Origin: Erodium maritimum
Taxonomy: Eukaryota > Streptophyta > Magnoliopsida > Geraniales > Geraniaceae
DNA length: 64,000 bases
Direction: 5' to 3'
NCBI GenBank assembly: GCA_963921825.1
Contig: OY997590.1
Span: 41,681,039 to 41,745,038, forward strand
In this document: piece by piece, positions 1 through 10,612 of the stretch
Layout of the letters: the number at the start of each line of letters is the position of its first letter
Position numbering within the stretch: position 1 is the first letter of the stretch
Notes under the pieces: generated by a model
Databases searched by the model: none
Told to the model about the DNA's origin: nothing
The model's input: the letters and a program-made list of their open reading frames with translations, nothing else
Position numbers and translations under genes: made by a program

Positions 1-1182
1 ATCACAAAGGATCGCACTCCAGCTACTCAGTGCCGGTTGCTAACCTGCTGGGCTTGAGCCTGCCCCACGCAACTTCCCCCGAACGCAGTCGGGCCAGGCG
101 GTCGATATGTTAGCGATATATACAGCGATACTTTTCCGATAGCTAGTCGGAAGGGGAGCCGCCCTTCATCGCTGAAGAAATGCACAACTTTACCGATGGT
201 TAGTCGGAAGGCTAGCCAACCCCCACGCGCGCGACCACAGGACCCCTTTATCGCAGAAGAATGCACAACTTTATCGATGGTTAGTCGGAAGGCTAGCCAA
301 CCCCACGCGCGCGACCACATGACCCCTTTATTGTCTGGCGGGCCCCCAACCTCCATGCAATCACAGTCACAACCAAATTGCACACAACACACATGGCCAC
401 CCACGACACACCAACAGTAATATACAGGTTCAACACCCCAACGACACTCATGGCCACCCACAGACACAAACAATAACATACGGTTTCAACACCCCGACGG
501 CACTCATGGCCACCCACGATACACCAACAGTAATATACGGATTCAACACCCAAACGACACTCATGGCCACCCACGAGACACCAACAGTAATATACGAATT
601 CAACACCCCAACGACACTCATGGCCACCCACGACACACCAACAGTAATATACGAGTTCAACACCCCAACGGCACTCATGGCCACCCACAAACACAAACAA
701 TTCAATCAACCTTCGGGCACAACCAAATGCCACCAGTATTTCCATTGTTCGATAAGTTCACTTATCCTACGACACTACTAAGTGTCACATGCATTTCTAT
801 TGTTCGATACGTTCACGAATCATATGACACCACTAAGTGTCGCCTGCATTTCTAGTGTTCGATAAACTTACTTATCCTACGACACCACTAGGTGTCACAT
901 GCATTTCTACTGTTAACTTTCCCTAGTCAAGGCCGAGATCCGGCTACTTTTCCCTACCTCGTAACGCTTTCCCACAAGTCCACGCCCAAGCTCTGGCGTG
1001 CTCCCGAATTACCCGGTTAGCCTCCTCTTTTCACGGTCGGCGACACGGTCTACAATGATTACAATTAACACACTTTTTAAATAAGCAGGCGAAACCCGAA
1101 TTTAATGAACTTAACGCTCGAACGCAACCCCGACAATGCCGATCACTCCCAAACTTCCCAATTACTCGACATTGTCAATAAT
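1..1182 (-). repeat. G1 3' LTR, U5-side part, cut by the window edge
   Basis: The sequence matches 13614-14745 and continues into the stretch found again at 21305-21470. It is joined at about 1182 to the middle of a copia LTR with no target duplication. About 740 bp of gypsy LTR (equivalent to 21470-22203) and about 1.15 kb of C1 LTR are missing at this junction, so a deletion removed the original insertion border. The two sides share only the letters GGA at the join. Confidence 0.8.
388..705 (-). repeat. Minisatellite in G1 3' LTR, about 60 bp units
   Basis: Units begin with ATGGCCACCCACGACACACC and alternate with a segment ending in TTCAACACCCC. About five units are visible. The same array occurs at 14100-14400 and, reverse complemented, in the LTRs of G2 and G3. 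Long open frames over it exist only because the unit length is a multiple of three. Confidence 0.8.
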
Positions 1183-1717
1183 GGACCCGGATAAATCCCT
1201 TAGCCGTCTTTCGTGTCACTCATGTAGCCCGTCCCCAAGCCAATCCTGGCCGTTATGGAAGCCCTGTTACGGAAAACGTTAGGCTCAGGTCAAACTCAGT
1301 TGTTGACTACATAGCGATCACAAAGACTCCTTGGTCTAAGGATACATGACAAGCTACGACAATAAATATGTTCATGACTTGATCTATGGCACATATTCAT
1401 GTCGGGTCGTCCAATATCATGTCCCACATGATATCTATGATCAGACTCCGGAATCCCATTCCAATGACTAACAGAACGTAAGCCATAAAGAGTCATCTTT
1501 CATACTAGTCGCTTCTAGTGAAGCTTTGTTAACTAGGGACCCATCGAGTGTGATCTATCTCGATCTATGGTTCTATTCGCATGGTGGGCATAGATCAGAG
1601 CACACATCGATATATTACTCCAACACATAAGTAATATAAAGCCGCTTTAATTTTATTGCTAACGATGCTATATACATTTGGACATTTAGGATTGAACTAC
1701 GGGCATTAAGACTAACA
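1183..1717 (-). repeat. C1 3' LTR, truncated
   Basis: Only the first 535 bp of the element-strand LTR remain, ending at the LTR tip that reads TGTTAG on the minus strand. The rest, equivalent to about 6782-7940, is gone. The block corresponds to 7940-8470 of the intact 5' LTR with a few base changes. Confidence 0.85.
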
Positions 1718-1733
1718 ATCTCCCACTTGCCCT
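1718..1733 (-). other. C1 polypurine tract
   Basis: On the minus strand this reads GGGCAAGTGGGAGAT directly before the LTR. The same tract lies at 47181-47195 in C3 and beside the left LTR of C4. It would prime plus-strand DNA synthesis. Confidence 0.75.
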
Positions 1734-1739
1734 AGTTCC

Positions 1740-2200
1740 AATTTAAACTCCAATATGTACCCATCGACTTTACATATCTAACATGTTCAGGCAGTGACAC
1801 TGCCTTAGTCAAAGGGTTGGCTATGTTATCATCTGTTGCAATATAGGTTATCTTCACTTCACCTTATTTCAGTATTTCTCTAATGAGGTGGATACGCCGC
1901 AGTACATGTTTGGATTTGTTATGCGATCTGGGCTTTTAGCTTGCGCAATGGCCCTTGTGTTGTCGCAAAATGGATTCACCGGGCTGGATGGGTTTTTAAT
2001 TACACCCAGCCCTGCCATGAATTTCCAAATCCACATAGCCTCCTTAGCTGCCTCTGCAGCATGCATGTTCTTGGCCTCTGTTGTAGATTCGGCAATGGTA
2101 TCTTTCTTTACGCTCTCCTAGCTAAAGCTCTGCCATTCAGCATAAACACATATCCTGACTGACTTCTAAAGTCATCTGGATTTGTCTTGGAAAACTAGTG
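1740..2200 (-). pseudogene. C1 RNase H remnant (copia pol C-terminus)
   Basis: The frame at 1869-2066 encodes AAEAAKEAMWIWKF followed by CDNTRAIAQAK, the copia RNase H core (usual form EAAKEAVWIRKF ... CDNNGAIAQAK). The preceding TTEAKYM motif lies in the same neighbourhood. Between this and the RT, about 150 bp that normally encode the connection are rearranged and carry stops. The tail after AQAK is out of frame. The matching segments at 46740-47130 and 52100-52500 have the same structure, so the damage predates the copies. Confidence 0.7.
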
Positions 2201-2337
2201 TCTACTCATCCTTCGACGACTAGTTCAGCATCATCTTTTCCCCGGGTTAAAATGATGTCTACTGGTACAACATAAGGCTTACGAGACGTCCAGTCTCATA
2301 CATGTCATGGCATATATGATCGATCCTGCCCCTAGGC

Positions 2338-3291
2338 TCATAGGATTCTCATCATCCTTTTCAGCTCATCAGCTGTCTTAGGACACCGAGTCTTGCTGAG
2401 ATAAATGCCATGACTAATGGGTAAGAGTACTTTCTTTGAATCGAGCATTAAGAACCTACTCAATGCCTTGTTCACATAGGTTCCCTGACTTAAATCCAAG
2501 ACCCTCTTGGTGCAATCTCTACATATCTTAATCCCTAAGATATAAGAAGCATCGCCTAAGTCATTTATTGAAAAACACTTCCTCAACCAAGCTTAAGTCT
2601 CGTGCAAGGTTGGGATGTCGTTTTCAATGAGAACCAGAAAGGTAATCTTGCTCCCACTAGCCTTCTTATAAACGCAAGATTCATCCTCGTTCTTGATTAA
2701 GCCAAATCCAATTACAGCTTCATCAAAACGAAGGATCCAACTCCGAGAAGTTCGTTTCAATCCATAAATGATTTCAACAACTTATAAATCTTTCCCTTAT
2801 TCTTCGGATCATCAAAACCTTTGGGCCGAGACATACAAACGTACTCAGTCAAATTTCAATTTAGGAAAGCAGTTTTGACATCCACTTGCCATATCTCGTA
2901 ATTATGATACGCAGTTATGTCAAGAAGAATTTGGATCGATTTTGACCATAGCCACTAGGGAGAAGGTTTCCTCATAGTCAATCCATTGGATCTGCCTATA
3001 ACCTTTCGCCACCAGTTGAGCTTTGTAGGTCAGAGGGTTGCCGTCCATGTCCATCTTCACCTTGAAGATCCATTTGCATCTGATGGTCCTCACACCACTG
3101 ATGGGATCAACCGGTTCCCAGACTCGGTTGTCCGACATGGATTGCATTTCCTCCCTCATGGCTCCCAGCCATAACTCGGTGTCGGGCCCATCCACGACTT
3201 CTTGAAAGGTGGCTGGATCATTGTGATCCACCATGACTTCATTGTCACCTCCGGATACCATATCTTGGAGGTGCAAGATTGATCCTTTCAA
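2338..3291 (-). pseudogene. C1 reverse transcriptase remnant (copia RVT_2), YVDD block missing
   Basis: The fingers part (2920-3291) has the WxxAMxxEMQSM and GCKWIFKVK motifs and ends at MVKIDPNSS, where a one-base shift moves the reading into another frame. The palm part holds MDVKTAFLN and IYGLKRTSRSW. Where copia RT normally reads FLVL-YVDD-ILLIG-NDIP, this copy reads FLVLIENDIP: the seven residues holding both catalytic aspartates are absent with the frame kept. C1 adds its own lesions: GGA to TGA in AFLNGN, a lost base near 2769, and a stop after LHET. Without the two aspartates no polymerase activity is possible. Confidence 0.8.
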
Positions 3292-3336
3292 ATCGCCTTG
3301 GACCTTCCGGAATTGTAACAGTAATTGATTCTTACT

Positions 3337-4320
3337 CTACGACAATCTCTGGCTCCTTTCTACTGGGTTATCAATTGGTTTAGACAGATCTGTACCATCC
3401 TGAATTTCTTCGAGATGCACAGTCCTCCCAATGCGTCTTTGGAAACAAAACTCCTTTTCCATAAAGACCCCACCCCAAGAGACGAACACCATGTTCTCAC
3501 TGGGATTGTAGAAGTAGTATCCCCTTGTTGCTTTGGGATACCATACGAAGGTGCATATCTCAGATCTTGGTTCGAGCTTAGTCAAAACCAAATGTTTCAC
3601 ATAAGCCTCGCAACCAAAAATCTTTAGGAAGGACAAAGCGGGCATCATCCCATATCATTTTAAAATGGTGTCCCTTCCACACCCTTCGTCGAAGCCCGAT
3701 TCACTATGAATGCGGTCGTCTCTAGAGCATAATCCCATAAAGAGATTGGGAGATCAGTCCAACTAATAATGGAACAGACCATTGTCTAACAATGTCCGAT
3801 TTCTCCGTTTGGTTACACCTTTCATCTACAGTGTCCCAAGAGGAGTCCATTCCAAAAGGATCCCATTCTCTTTTAGATGATCTAATAACTCTGTTGTCAA
3901 GTATTTTCCACCTCGATCCAATCGAAGTGCCTTAATACCTTTGTCGAGCTGGTTTTCTACTTTAGTCTTAAACTCTTTGAATTTATCAAAATCTTCAGAC
4001 TTATGTCTCAGCGAATAGACATAACCATATTTACTGTAATCATCAGTAAATGTGATAAAGTAGCTAAAACCCCTCCTGACAAGTGAACTTATTGGTCTAC
4101 ACACATTCGAGTGTATCAGCCCCAATAATTCACCCGCCCTTTCATCGCGATCGATAAAAGGGCACTTTAGTCATTTTGCCCATCAAACAAACCTTGCACC
4201 TATCGATCGAATGGAATTCGAATGAACCTGAAAGTCCGCACTTCTGAAGTACTGATAGGTGCTTCTTGTTTATACGACCTAAATGACAGTGCCTTAACAG
4301 AGTTAGGTTTAAATCGTTGG
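3337..4320 (-). pseudogene. C1 integrase remnant (copia), catalytic Asp and Glu changed
   Basis: The N-terminal zinc region (HLGRINKK ... DRCKVCL) and the core (FITFTDDYSKYGYVY, RLDRGGKYL, HLKENGI) are recognisable. The first catalytic aspartate, normally HSD, is HSN. The catalytic glutamate, normally GVAERRN, is lysine (GVTKRRN), and the codon for Q five positions upstream is TAG. The C-terminal part at 3337-3648 (CEAYVKHLV, YYFYNPSENMVFV) is in another frame; here a C1-specific base loss restores the frame into GRTVHLEEIQD, unlike the other copies. Confidence 0.8.
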
Positions 4321-4700
4321 ATTTAGACCTATTGGTATTAACGAAATGTTACCCATATCTAATATGTACAATCCTCCAACCAAGTCAGTACTTGTATAAA
4401 ACATATCATTGCATAGAACATTGAAAACTCCATTTCCAATATTAACATTATATCCTTCCTTGTCAAACACGGATACAGATATAATATTCCTACTAAAAGT
4501 AGGTATGCAATATACATTATACAATACTAAGACAAGGCCACTTGGCAAAGCAAGACTATCCTACAGCAGTTGCCACAACTCTGAAGTCCACTTCGTGCTT
4601 TCCAAACCTCTCCTACTTTCAGCCACCATATATAAGTGCATGTGTGAGATTCAGTCCTGATATCTAATACCCATGAATCTTTGGAAGTAGAGAGATGTAG
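4309..4700 (-). pseudogene. C1 protease and pre-integrase linker remnant
   Basis: The stretch LVLYNVYCIPTFSRNIISVS followed by GYNVNIGNGVFNVL is the copia protease-to-integrase linker. Upstream, SWVLD marks the protease active site; the usual Asp-Thr-Gly is Asp-Ile-Arg here, so the essential glycine is lost. A frameshift separates the active site from the linker. Confidence 0.65.
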
Positions 4701-5220
4701 CTCTACAGAGTTAATACCGGATGAAGGCACGGTCCCACCGCCCTTCCTTAGATCATCCAGGTTTCCTGATGAAGGCGCAGTCCTACTGCCCTTCTTCAGA
4801 TCATCCACGTTATTTGATGAAGGCGCAGTCCCACTGCCCTTCTTCAGATCAGCCGTGAACTTCCTGTAATCCCGGTTCCAATGACCAGGCTATTGGCAGT
4901 AGAAGCCGACATTCTCAGCTGTCTCATCTTTCCTGCCAAGTGCGCATGGGCCCCGGCCTTGCCACTTCCAATTCCCTTGTTGACCACCAGAATATCCTTG
5001 GATCCCAGATCCCTGATATATTCTTCTCAGCAATTAATGACACTTCATGTAACTCTGATATGGTCTTAGAGACAGCCATGTCAAGGACATATTCTTTGCG
5101 TTCAGACTTGAGGACTATCCTCAAAATTCTGTACCAGTTCAAATAGTTTGTCCCATTTAGCTTGACCCTGTCAAGAATGGTTTTTAATGACAAACTATTA
5201 ATGTTCGCTGAATTTGCCAT
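4700..5220 (-). pseudogene. C1 gag remnant, internally deleted, with broken zinc knuckle
   Basis: The frame starting at 5220 opens with MANSANINSLSLKTILDRV and KLNGTNYLNWYRILRIVLK, the copia gag N-terminus. After EYVLD it jumps to SELHEV, which in full-length relatives lies far downstream, so most of the central gag is missing. The CCHC knuckle reads FYCQ-stop-PGHWNRDY: the last cysteine is tyrosine. A repeated GSGTAPSS / DDLKKGS peptide of about 17 residues follows, three times. Confidence 0.75.
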
Positions 5221-6767
5221 TTGATCTACAACAGATAAAATTTAATCAGTAAACTGAATAAATTTTAGGAAGATCAAGCTTAAACACCAACAATCGATTC
5301 GAAACCTTTAGAATCTGAAACCAAGATCCTTGATTCACTCGATTAAGCTGAACTAATGCTCACCACTTAATCGAGCTATGTAGGTAGGACTCCATCCAAT
5401 CACATCCAATGTGACTCTTGGCTAGGGTATGTACTTATGTACACGACTTACCCTATCTGTTACCCTAGCTCAACCTCAGGCTGAGAATCGTAGTCGGGTC
5501 CACCAATTTTCAACTATGGCTCGTCACTATGTAGGTGCTCCGCTAATGCGCACGACACCCACATATGTCGTCCAAACCTACTACCCCGCTTCCCCATGGA
5601 TGCTCCGCTAATGCGCACGACACCCATAGGACGGGGAGGTAGTAAGGTGTTGATGATTGGGAAGTATCGGACATGACCCGCTTTTAGTTGTCCAGTTGTG
5701 TTCAAAACTTTGGCACATCCTAGATGCGATGAGCACATCAACTACATTCCAAATGCAATGATGCCTCAAATTACATCCAATGTAATTCTTCCTTTAAACC
5801 CGTCAACTACATCCAATGCAATGACGGTTCTAAGGGTTCACACACAAGGATTAAAATTCCAATTTTATCTTTGCATGTGAGGTGATATGCTCGGTAAATA
5901 AAGTTAAGCATGCAATTCTAAAACACATAGAATTAATCATGCATAAACTAAATCAAGCATAAAGCGATAAATGTGCACATAATAGCCCCCTAAGCTAACT
6001 CCCACTAGCTTCTTGAGCTCCACCGACTCCAAGCCGATGCCAACACCCGAAAAGCCACCAAATGACCTTTTCGCCCTTTCTTCGTCTTGAGCAAAATATT
6101 ACAATTTGATACACGACTCGCAGGTCGGGAACAAATAAATATTACAAACAAGTGGTTCGACGACCACACCTTGAAAGAATAATTACACGCTAACTCTAAC
6201 GGCTCGCAGGCCGTGAAAAGCGATAAATAATTAAATCAAGCTCGGGGCTATTATGTACACCATGCCAACATCACATCACACATCGTGTTATAGAACAATC
6301 ATGTTATCAAACATCATGTGATTTTCCGGTTTTATTTAATAGCCAAGTTTCGAAATTTTTTTTTGATGCTCGGTTTATCGAAACCGTTCAAAAATGAAAC
6401 TTTTGAGCATTTGATTTTCGAGTTCGTCATGACGGTTCCAAACTCGTCATAACTAAAAAAAACGGTTTAGCCTTGGCATATCGACCATCCAATGGTCATG
6501 CTTGGCCTAGCTCCGTCCAACGGAGCCCCGTTCGGTCCCGGTTTCGGCTCCCCGAGAGTCCCGCTCCCGAGACCCGAAAAATCAAATTTTTTTCAAAATT
6601 TCCAGATTTGAAATAATTTTCAAAAATTCATTTTACATGCATTAAATCCATAAACAAGAATTTAAAACATGTTATCAAACAATTTAGCAAAACAACATGC
6701 CAAAAAACGAAACTTTCAAGCAAAACCGAAACTTTGAATAACGTCTTGTGAATCCCGAAGGTAGCAC
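5221..6767 (-). other. C1 5' leader, non-coding
   Basis: About 1.5 kb between gag and the primer site. It contains a diverged direct repeat (TGCTCCGCTAATGCGCACGA at about 5537 and 5601) and a second one built on ACATCCAATG(C/T)AATG (5745-5830). I see no reading frame of interest. The same leader occurs in C2, C4 and C5. Confidence 0.7.
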
Positions 6768-6780
6768 GGCTCTGATACCA
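6768..6780 (-). other. C1 primer-binding site, initiator tRNA-Met
   Basis: On the minus strand TGGTATCAGAGCC, complementary to the 3' end of plant tRNA-iMet, one base inside the LTR. Confidence 0.85.
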
Positions 6781-6781
6781 C

Positions 6782-8470
6782 TGTTGGGTCTCGAGGAAGG
6801 GTTGGAGATGAACCAACTCGCAGCGGAAAATCAATGAAAACCAAGAGACGATTAAACCATGAAACAACTAACAAAGAATGGATTCACAACAGAAAAATTC
6901 AGCACTATTTCTTACCAAAACAAGAACACCGGTTAACGAATGATTGGCTTGAGTCTCCAAGACGCCTACGTATCCACATGGGAATCAAAGCCACGTAGTT
7001 CTTCTCTTTGAGGACTCAAGAACACAAAAATGGAGGTGGGAGCTTGCCAAACCCGAAATGGCCATGGAAGAGGGGGAGAAAATATGTTTCCTATTCTTGT
7101 CTTGTGTTTGTTATGTTGAAAAAAGATGACTTAAACATAACAAAACCCATACTTGTCCAACTAAAGGCATGAGACAAGTATGGTGTCAAGTAAGGTGTAA
7201 ATAGGACAAAGTATGGCAAGACAAGATTGGGTTAGGTGGTGAATCACCAACACCTTAATCCTTGTCTTGCTTACTTAGTACTAATTAATCAAGACTTGAT
7301 TAATTAGTTCCATGGGCCTTGGTTGCATGGGCCTTTCATGGGCTTCTTGGAACATGGCCCGTGGCCATTTCCAACGAGGTCTCGTGATTCGCTCATCGTC
7401 TCCATGCCTTCCATACCGGAAATGTCCAACATTATCCGACGCGATCAATCCCTAGACTCCAAGCCTTGTCTCGATCCGTAAAGTCCTATTCACTTACGGG
7501 CACATGACCCAAAACCCAGTTTTGGTCATGTCCCGAGACAACTCCCTTTTGGCCATTCTCCATAAATGTGTCAATGAGTTTCATCCTCCGGTGTGACCCT
7601 TAGGTTTATGCATGTCAATAGATCAACGTAAAATCCCATTTTACTTGATCCTATTTAAGTGGCAACTAACGAGACTTTAGTATTGCCTGACACTATATAA
7701 CGAATCGACCCTGTCGATTCTAACCTTTCCGTCGTCCATGTCATTATCCTTTTATCTCCGATATCCTGATTGAGATAAGGCATAGAGCCGTCATCCTTAT
7801 TATTCTCAATCATCGTTCCTTGATATGTGAGATGACTGAAGATATGATACCCAGTATCATGTGCATGGCCATGCTATTCTTTGAGTCACTCTCGATCAAG
7901 CGGCCGAGAACCGATATCTTTCCCATACCTCAGTATGAGGGATAAATCCCTTAGCCGTCTTTCGTGTCACTCATGTAGCCCGTCCCCAAGCCAATCCAGG
8001 CCGTTATGGAAGCCCTGTTACGGACAACGTTAGGCTCAGGTCAAACTCAGTTGTTGACTACATAGCGATCACAAAGACTCCTTGGTCTAAGGATACATGA
8101 CAATCTACGACAATGAATATGTTCATGACTTGATCTATGGCACATATTCATGTCGGGTCGTCCAATATCATGTCCCACATGATATCTATGATCAGACTCC
8201 GGAATCCCATTCCAATGACTAACAGAACGTAAGCCATAAAGAGCCATCTTTCATACTAGTCGCTTCTAGTGAAGCTTTGTTAACTAGGGACCCATCGAGT
8301 GTGATCTATCTCGATCTATGGTTCTATTCACATGGTGGGCATAGATCAGAGCACACATCGATATATTACTCCAACACATAAGTAATATAAAGCCGCTTTA
8401 ATTTTATTGCTAAAGATGATATATATACATTTGGACATTTAGGATTGAACTACGGGCACTAAGACTAACA
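6782..8470 (-). repeat. C1 5' LTR, complete
   Basis: 1689 bp, TG...CA on the minus strand. It carries a perfect 27 bp palindrome (7281-7307), a cluster of TGGGCC/GGCCCG boxes (7314-7370), an inverted repeat ATGATAC-CCA-GTATCAT next to the palindrome GCATGGCCATGC (about 7846-7875), and a hairpin at 7922-7940. These occur in the other family-C LTRs. Confidence 0.88.
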
Positions 8471-8895
8471 TCAAGTGGGTCCCAACCTTTAGAAAAATAT
8501 CTTGATAGATATTTTTCTGTCCGATTCGCGAAATTCGACCGTCTCGGGCCCCGAACGGGCCCATTTTCCAAGAAATTACGAAACTTCACGTGCTACAAGG
8601 AAACGGTCCAACTAAGACTGCTATAACAACGACTAAGCTTTTTGGCTCCAAAACGGGCCTCGAACGGACCAAAACGTCGCTTGGTTGACTTTTCCAACAA
8701 AAAGTCAACCTTTCCCAAATTGGTCAAAAAGTTGCCCTGAGTCCCCCAGAACTCCCTTTGGTCGATATCGGGGTCAATTAAGTCTGATATGACCCTCGGG
8801 GTCAAATTTAGGTTCATTTAAGTGTCTGTCCCAAAATTTTAAATTTTCAAGTTTTTCCCCGATTTGACTGGCGTTGAGCAGGAGTGGTTCTTACA
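8471..8895 (-). repeat. G1 3' LTR, U3-side end
   Basis: 425 bp matching 22204-22627. It ends at the LTR tip (minus strand TGTAAGAACCAC). It resumes the LTR interrupted by C1. Confidence 0.85.
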
Positions 8896-8910
8896 ATCTA
8901 CCCCCCTCTT
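8896..8910 (-). other. G1 polypurine tract
   Basis: Minus strand AAGAGGGGGGTAGAT immediately before the LTR; the matching tract in G2 is 30751-30767. Confidence 0.8.
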
Positions 8911-8948
8911 AAAGGAATTTCGTCCGCGAAATTTAAAACAGACGTACC

Positions 8949-9340
8949 TCAGGAGTCGAACGGATCGGGGTACTTTTTGCGAACCTCGTCCAAGCGCTCC
9001 CAAGTCGACTCAGCCTCGTGGTGCCGCCACTGCACTTGTTCTAAGCGGATCACCTTTCCGCGTAGGACATGCTCCCGTGGATCCATTTCCCAAACCGGTT
9101 TCTCCTTAAACGAGACCTCACCTGTTACCTCGACATCTGCCCACTCAAAGACGTGCGAGGGATCCGCATATACTTCCGCAACTGGGAAACGTGAATATTC
9201 CCAAGCTGCGGAGGTAGTGCAAGTCGGTATGCAATTGCTCCCACTCCACTCAAGACCTTGAAAGGCCCGATACACCGCGGCTAACCTGCCTCCGCCGCGA
9301 TTGAAACGCACCAGCCCGCCTTTCAGACTCACCTCCAAGG
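8949..9340 (-). pseudogene. G1 integrase C-terminal region and chromodomain
   Basis: The last 60 residues read WADVEVTGEVSF, VWEMDPREHVLRGKVIRL, VQWRHHEAESTWER and VRKKYPDPF, the chromodomain tail of Tekay/Del chromoviruses (family form: EDRKDQVLR, LVKVLWRNH, ATWEREEEM). Such domains direct insertion to marked chromatin. The aromatic and WRHH-TWE positions are kept. Upstream, a segment corresponding to the usual YIGPFEVL...YRLALPPQL stretch is out of frame, so it would not be made as part of a working integrase. Confidence 0.8.
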
Positions 9341-9384
9341 ATACATGGTCACCGACTGCTGACTCGAGAGATCGGCGCCGTCTG

Positions 9385-9730
9385 TCAGCATAGCATTTGC
9401 CGACTCTGCGCGGTATTCAACCGCTCACGCCTCGGCACGACCGACTCAGCTGTCTCTCGGTCCAGTTCTAGACCCAGTAAACCCTCATTCCTCACTTCCG
9501 CCCCGTACACGGGCGACCGACAGGGCCTACCATACAATGCTCCGAACGGTGCCATCCTGATACTGGCCTGAAAGCTGTTGTTGTAGGCGGACTCGGCTAA
9601 CCGCTCATGAAATCCATCGTGACGTGCCCCCATTTCCACTGTGCAACCCGCAGTGGTTGGAATAATCCCGCGGGACGCTGTTGTTCGGCTCTCACCTGCT
9701 GATGAGTGAGGTACCGCGATACTAATTCCG
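9385..9730 (-). pseudogene. G1 integrase remnant with catalytic core deleted
   Basis: LTCQQ from the zinc-binding end, then the usual lead into the core (QWKWGHVTMDF), is followed within a few bases by ERLAESAYNNSFQASI and ALYGRPCRSP, which normally lie after the core. The whole D-D-E catalytic region, roughly 100 codons, is absent and the join is out of frame. The join at about 9600 is the same one seen in G2 (30200) and G3 (45165). Confidence 0.8.
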
Positions 9731-10570
9731 CAACCGCTCTCCGCATCCCGCTCTACTAGATATGCCGCCTGATGTCGCGCTCCTCTTAGTGCTACCCACG
9801 TGCACTGTCAGACGCGAATGATGCGACTCTCGCAGCTCGTCGCCTCCACCGTTACGCGGTACGAACAAACCTCCGCGATACAGTAACTCCCAATTAGCAC
9901 GACGATCCCAACCCTTGGCGTCAACACCGTTGGCAACTCTCTCCCTGATCTCTGTCGTCTCGACATCCACCGACTGTGCCTCTATCCCCCGGCCAAGCAG
10001 GGTGGGCTGAGCCACCAAGAAGCACATGGCCACACCACCAGTAACCTCCTCTAGCTCAAGCCCAAACGTGCCCAGCTCCCTCATCATGTCCCATTCTCGG
10101 ACTGATATGCTAGCAAGACTCGGGACCGACTTCATACTCAGGACGCCGGCAACCACGTTCGCCTTACCCGGATGGTAGTGTAGCTCAAAGTCGTACTCCT
10201 CAAGTAGGTCCATCCATCGCCGCTGGCGCATGTTCACGTCTCGTTGGGAAAAGATGTACTTGGGGCTCTTGTGATCCGAGAACACCTGAAATCGCTCGTC
10301 ATACAGATAATACCTCCAGCCCTTCAACGCGAACACGACTGCTGCTAATCCCAAGTCATGGGTAGGATAGTTGCGCTCGTGTGTCTTCAATTGCCTGGAG
10401 CCATAAGCAACAACTCTACCCGACTGCATCAGTACACAGCCCCGTCCTTCCCCAGATGCGTCACAATAGACCTCATACCCGACCCCGCGCTCTGGCACTA
10501 TCAACACTAGAGCGGTAGTCAGACGAGCCTTCGGCTCTGTGAACGCATGTTCACAATCCTCTGTCCACAC
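9722..10570 (-). CDS. G1 RNase H and integrase N-terminal region, open frame of 282 codons
   Basis: An uninterrupted frame holding the Ty3/gypsy RNase H: CEHAFTEPKARL, VYCDASGEG with the first catalytic aspartate, VVAYGSRQLKTHERNYPTHD, YYLYDERFQVFSDHKSPKYI and NMRQRRWMDLLEEYDFEL. The expected catalytic glutamate in THDLELAAV is glycine (THDLGLAAV), so the enzyme is probably dead. After HPGKANVVA, the usual ADALSRK is VLSMK. The frame ends in the integrase zinc region (RESHHSRLTVH), where a small shared deletion in STKRSAT shifts the frame. It is separated from the RT frame by a frameshift near 10580. Confidence 0.8.
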   Translation of the reverse strand: MWTEDCEHAFTEPKARLTTALVLIVPERGVGYEVYCDASGEGRGCVLMQSGRVVAYGSRQLKTHERNYPTHDLGLAAVVFALKGWRYYLYDERFQVFSDHKSPKYIFSQRDVNMRQRRWMDLLEEYDFELHYHPGKANVVAGVLSMKSVPSLASISVREWDMMRELGTFGLELEEVTGGVAMCFLVAQPTLLGRGIEAQSVDVETTEIRERVANGVDAKGWDRRANWELLYRGGLFVPRNGGGDELRESHHSRLTVHVGSTKRSATSGGISSRAGCGERLRN

Positions 10571-10612
10571 AAAACCCGACTCCCTTGCGCGTCAAAAGAG
10601 TCATAGGTGCGG

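Larger units (their letters stand above)
1183..8470 (-). mobile_element. C1: Ty1/copia family-C element, minus strand, truncated 3' LTR
   Basis: Minus-strand order: 5' LTR (8470-6782), primer site, leader, gag, protease, integrase, RT, RNase H, polypurine tract, truncated 3' LTR (1717-1183). Integrase before RT defines copia. It sits in the G1 3' LTR: gypsy LTR sequence resumes at 8471 (tcaagtgggtccc), the same point that reads through without interruption at 22204. The left flank was lost, so no target duplication can be read. The pol region carries many stops and frameshifts. Confidence 0.85.

Noticed and set aside
388..705. Regular repeats with intervening segments, superficially like a CRISPR array
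   Set aside because: The units are contiguous and the spacers are repeated too; the context is a plant retrotransposon LTR.
27..745. Overlapping frames of 85-150 codons at the left edge
   Set aside because: They follow the periodic minisatellite, whose unit length keeps several frames open at once.
8047..8247. A 66-codon frame (MALYGLRSVSHWNGIPES...) present in most copia LTRs on the element strand
   Set aside because: It recurs only because the LTR copies are nearly identical. It lies in the U3 side, has no domain, and diverged LTRs E and F do not keep it.
1183..8470. C1 as a solo event with a target duplication tcaag
   Set aside because: tcaag is present on the right (8471) but the left flank is deleted, so duplication cannot be shown.
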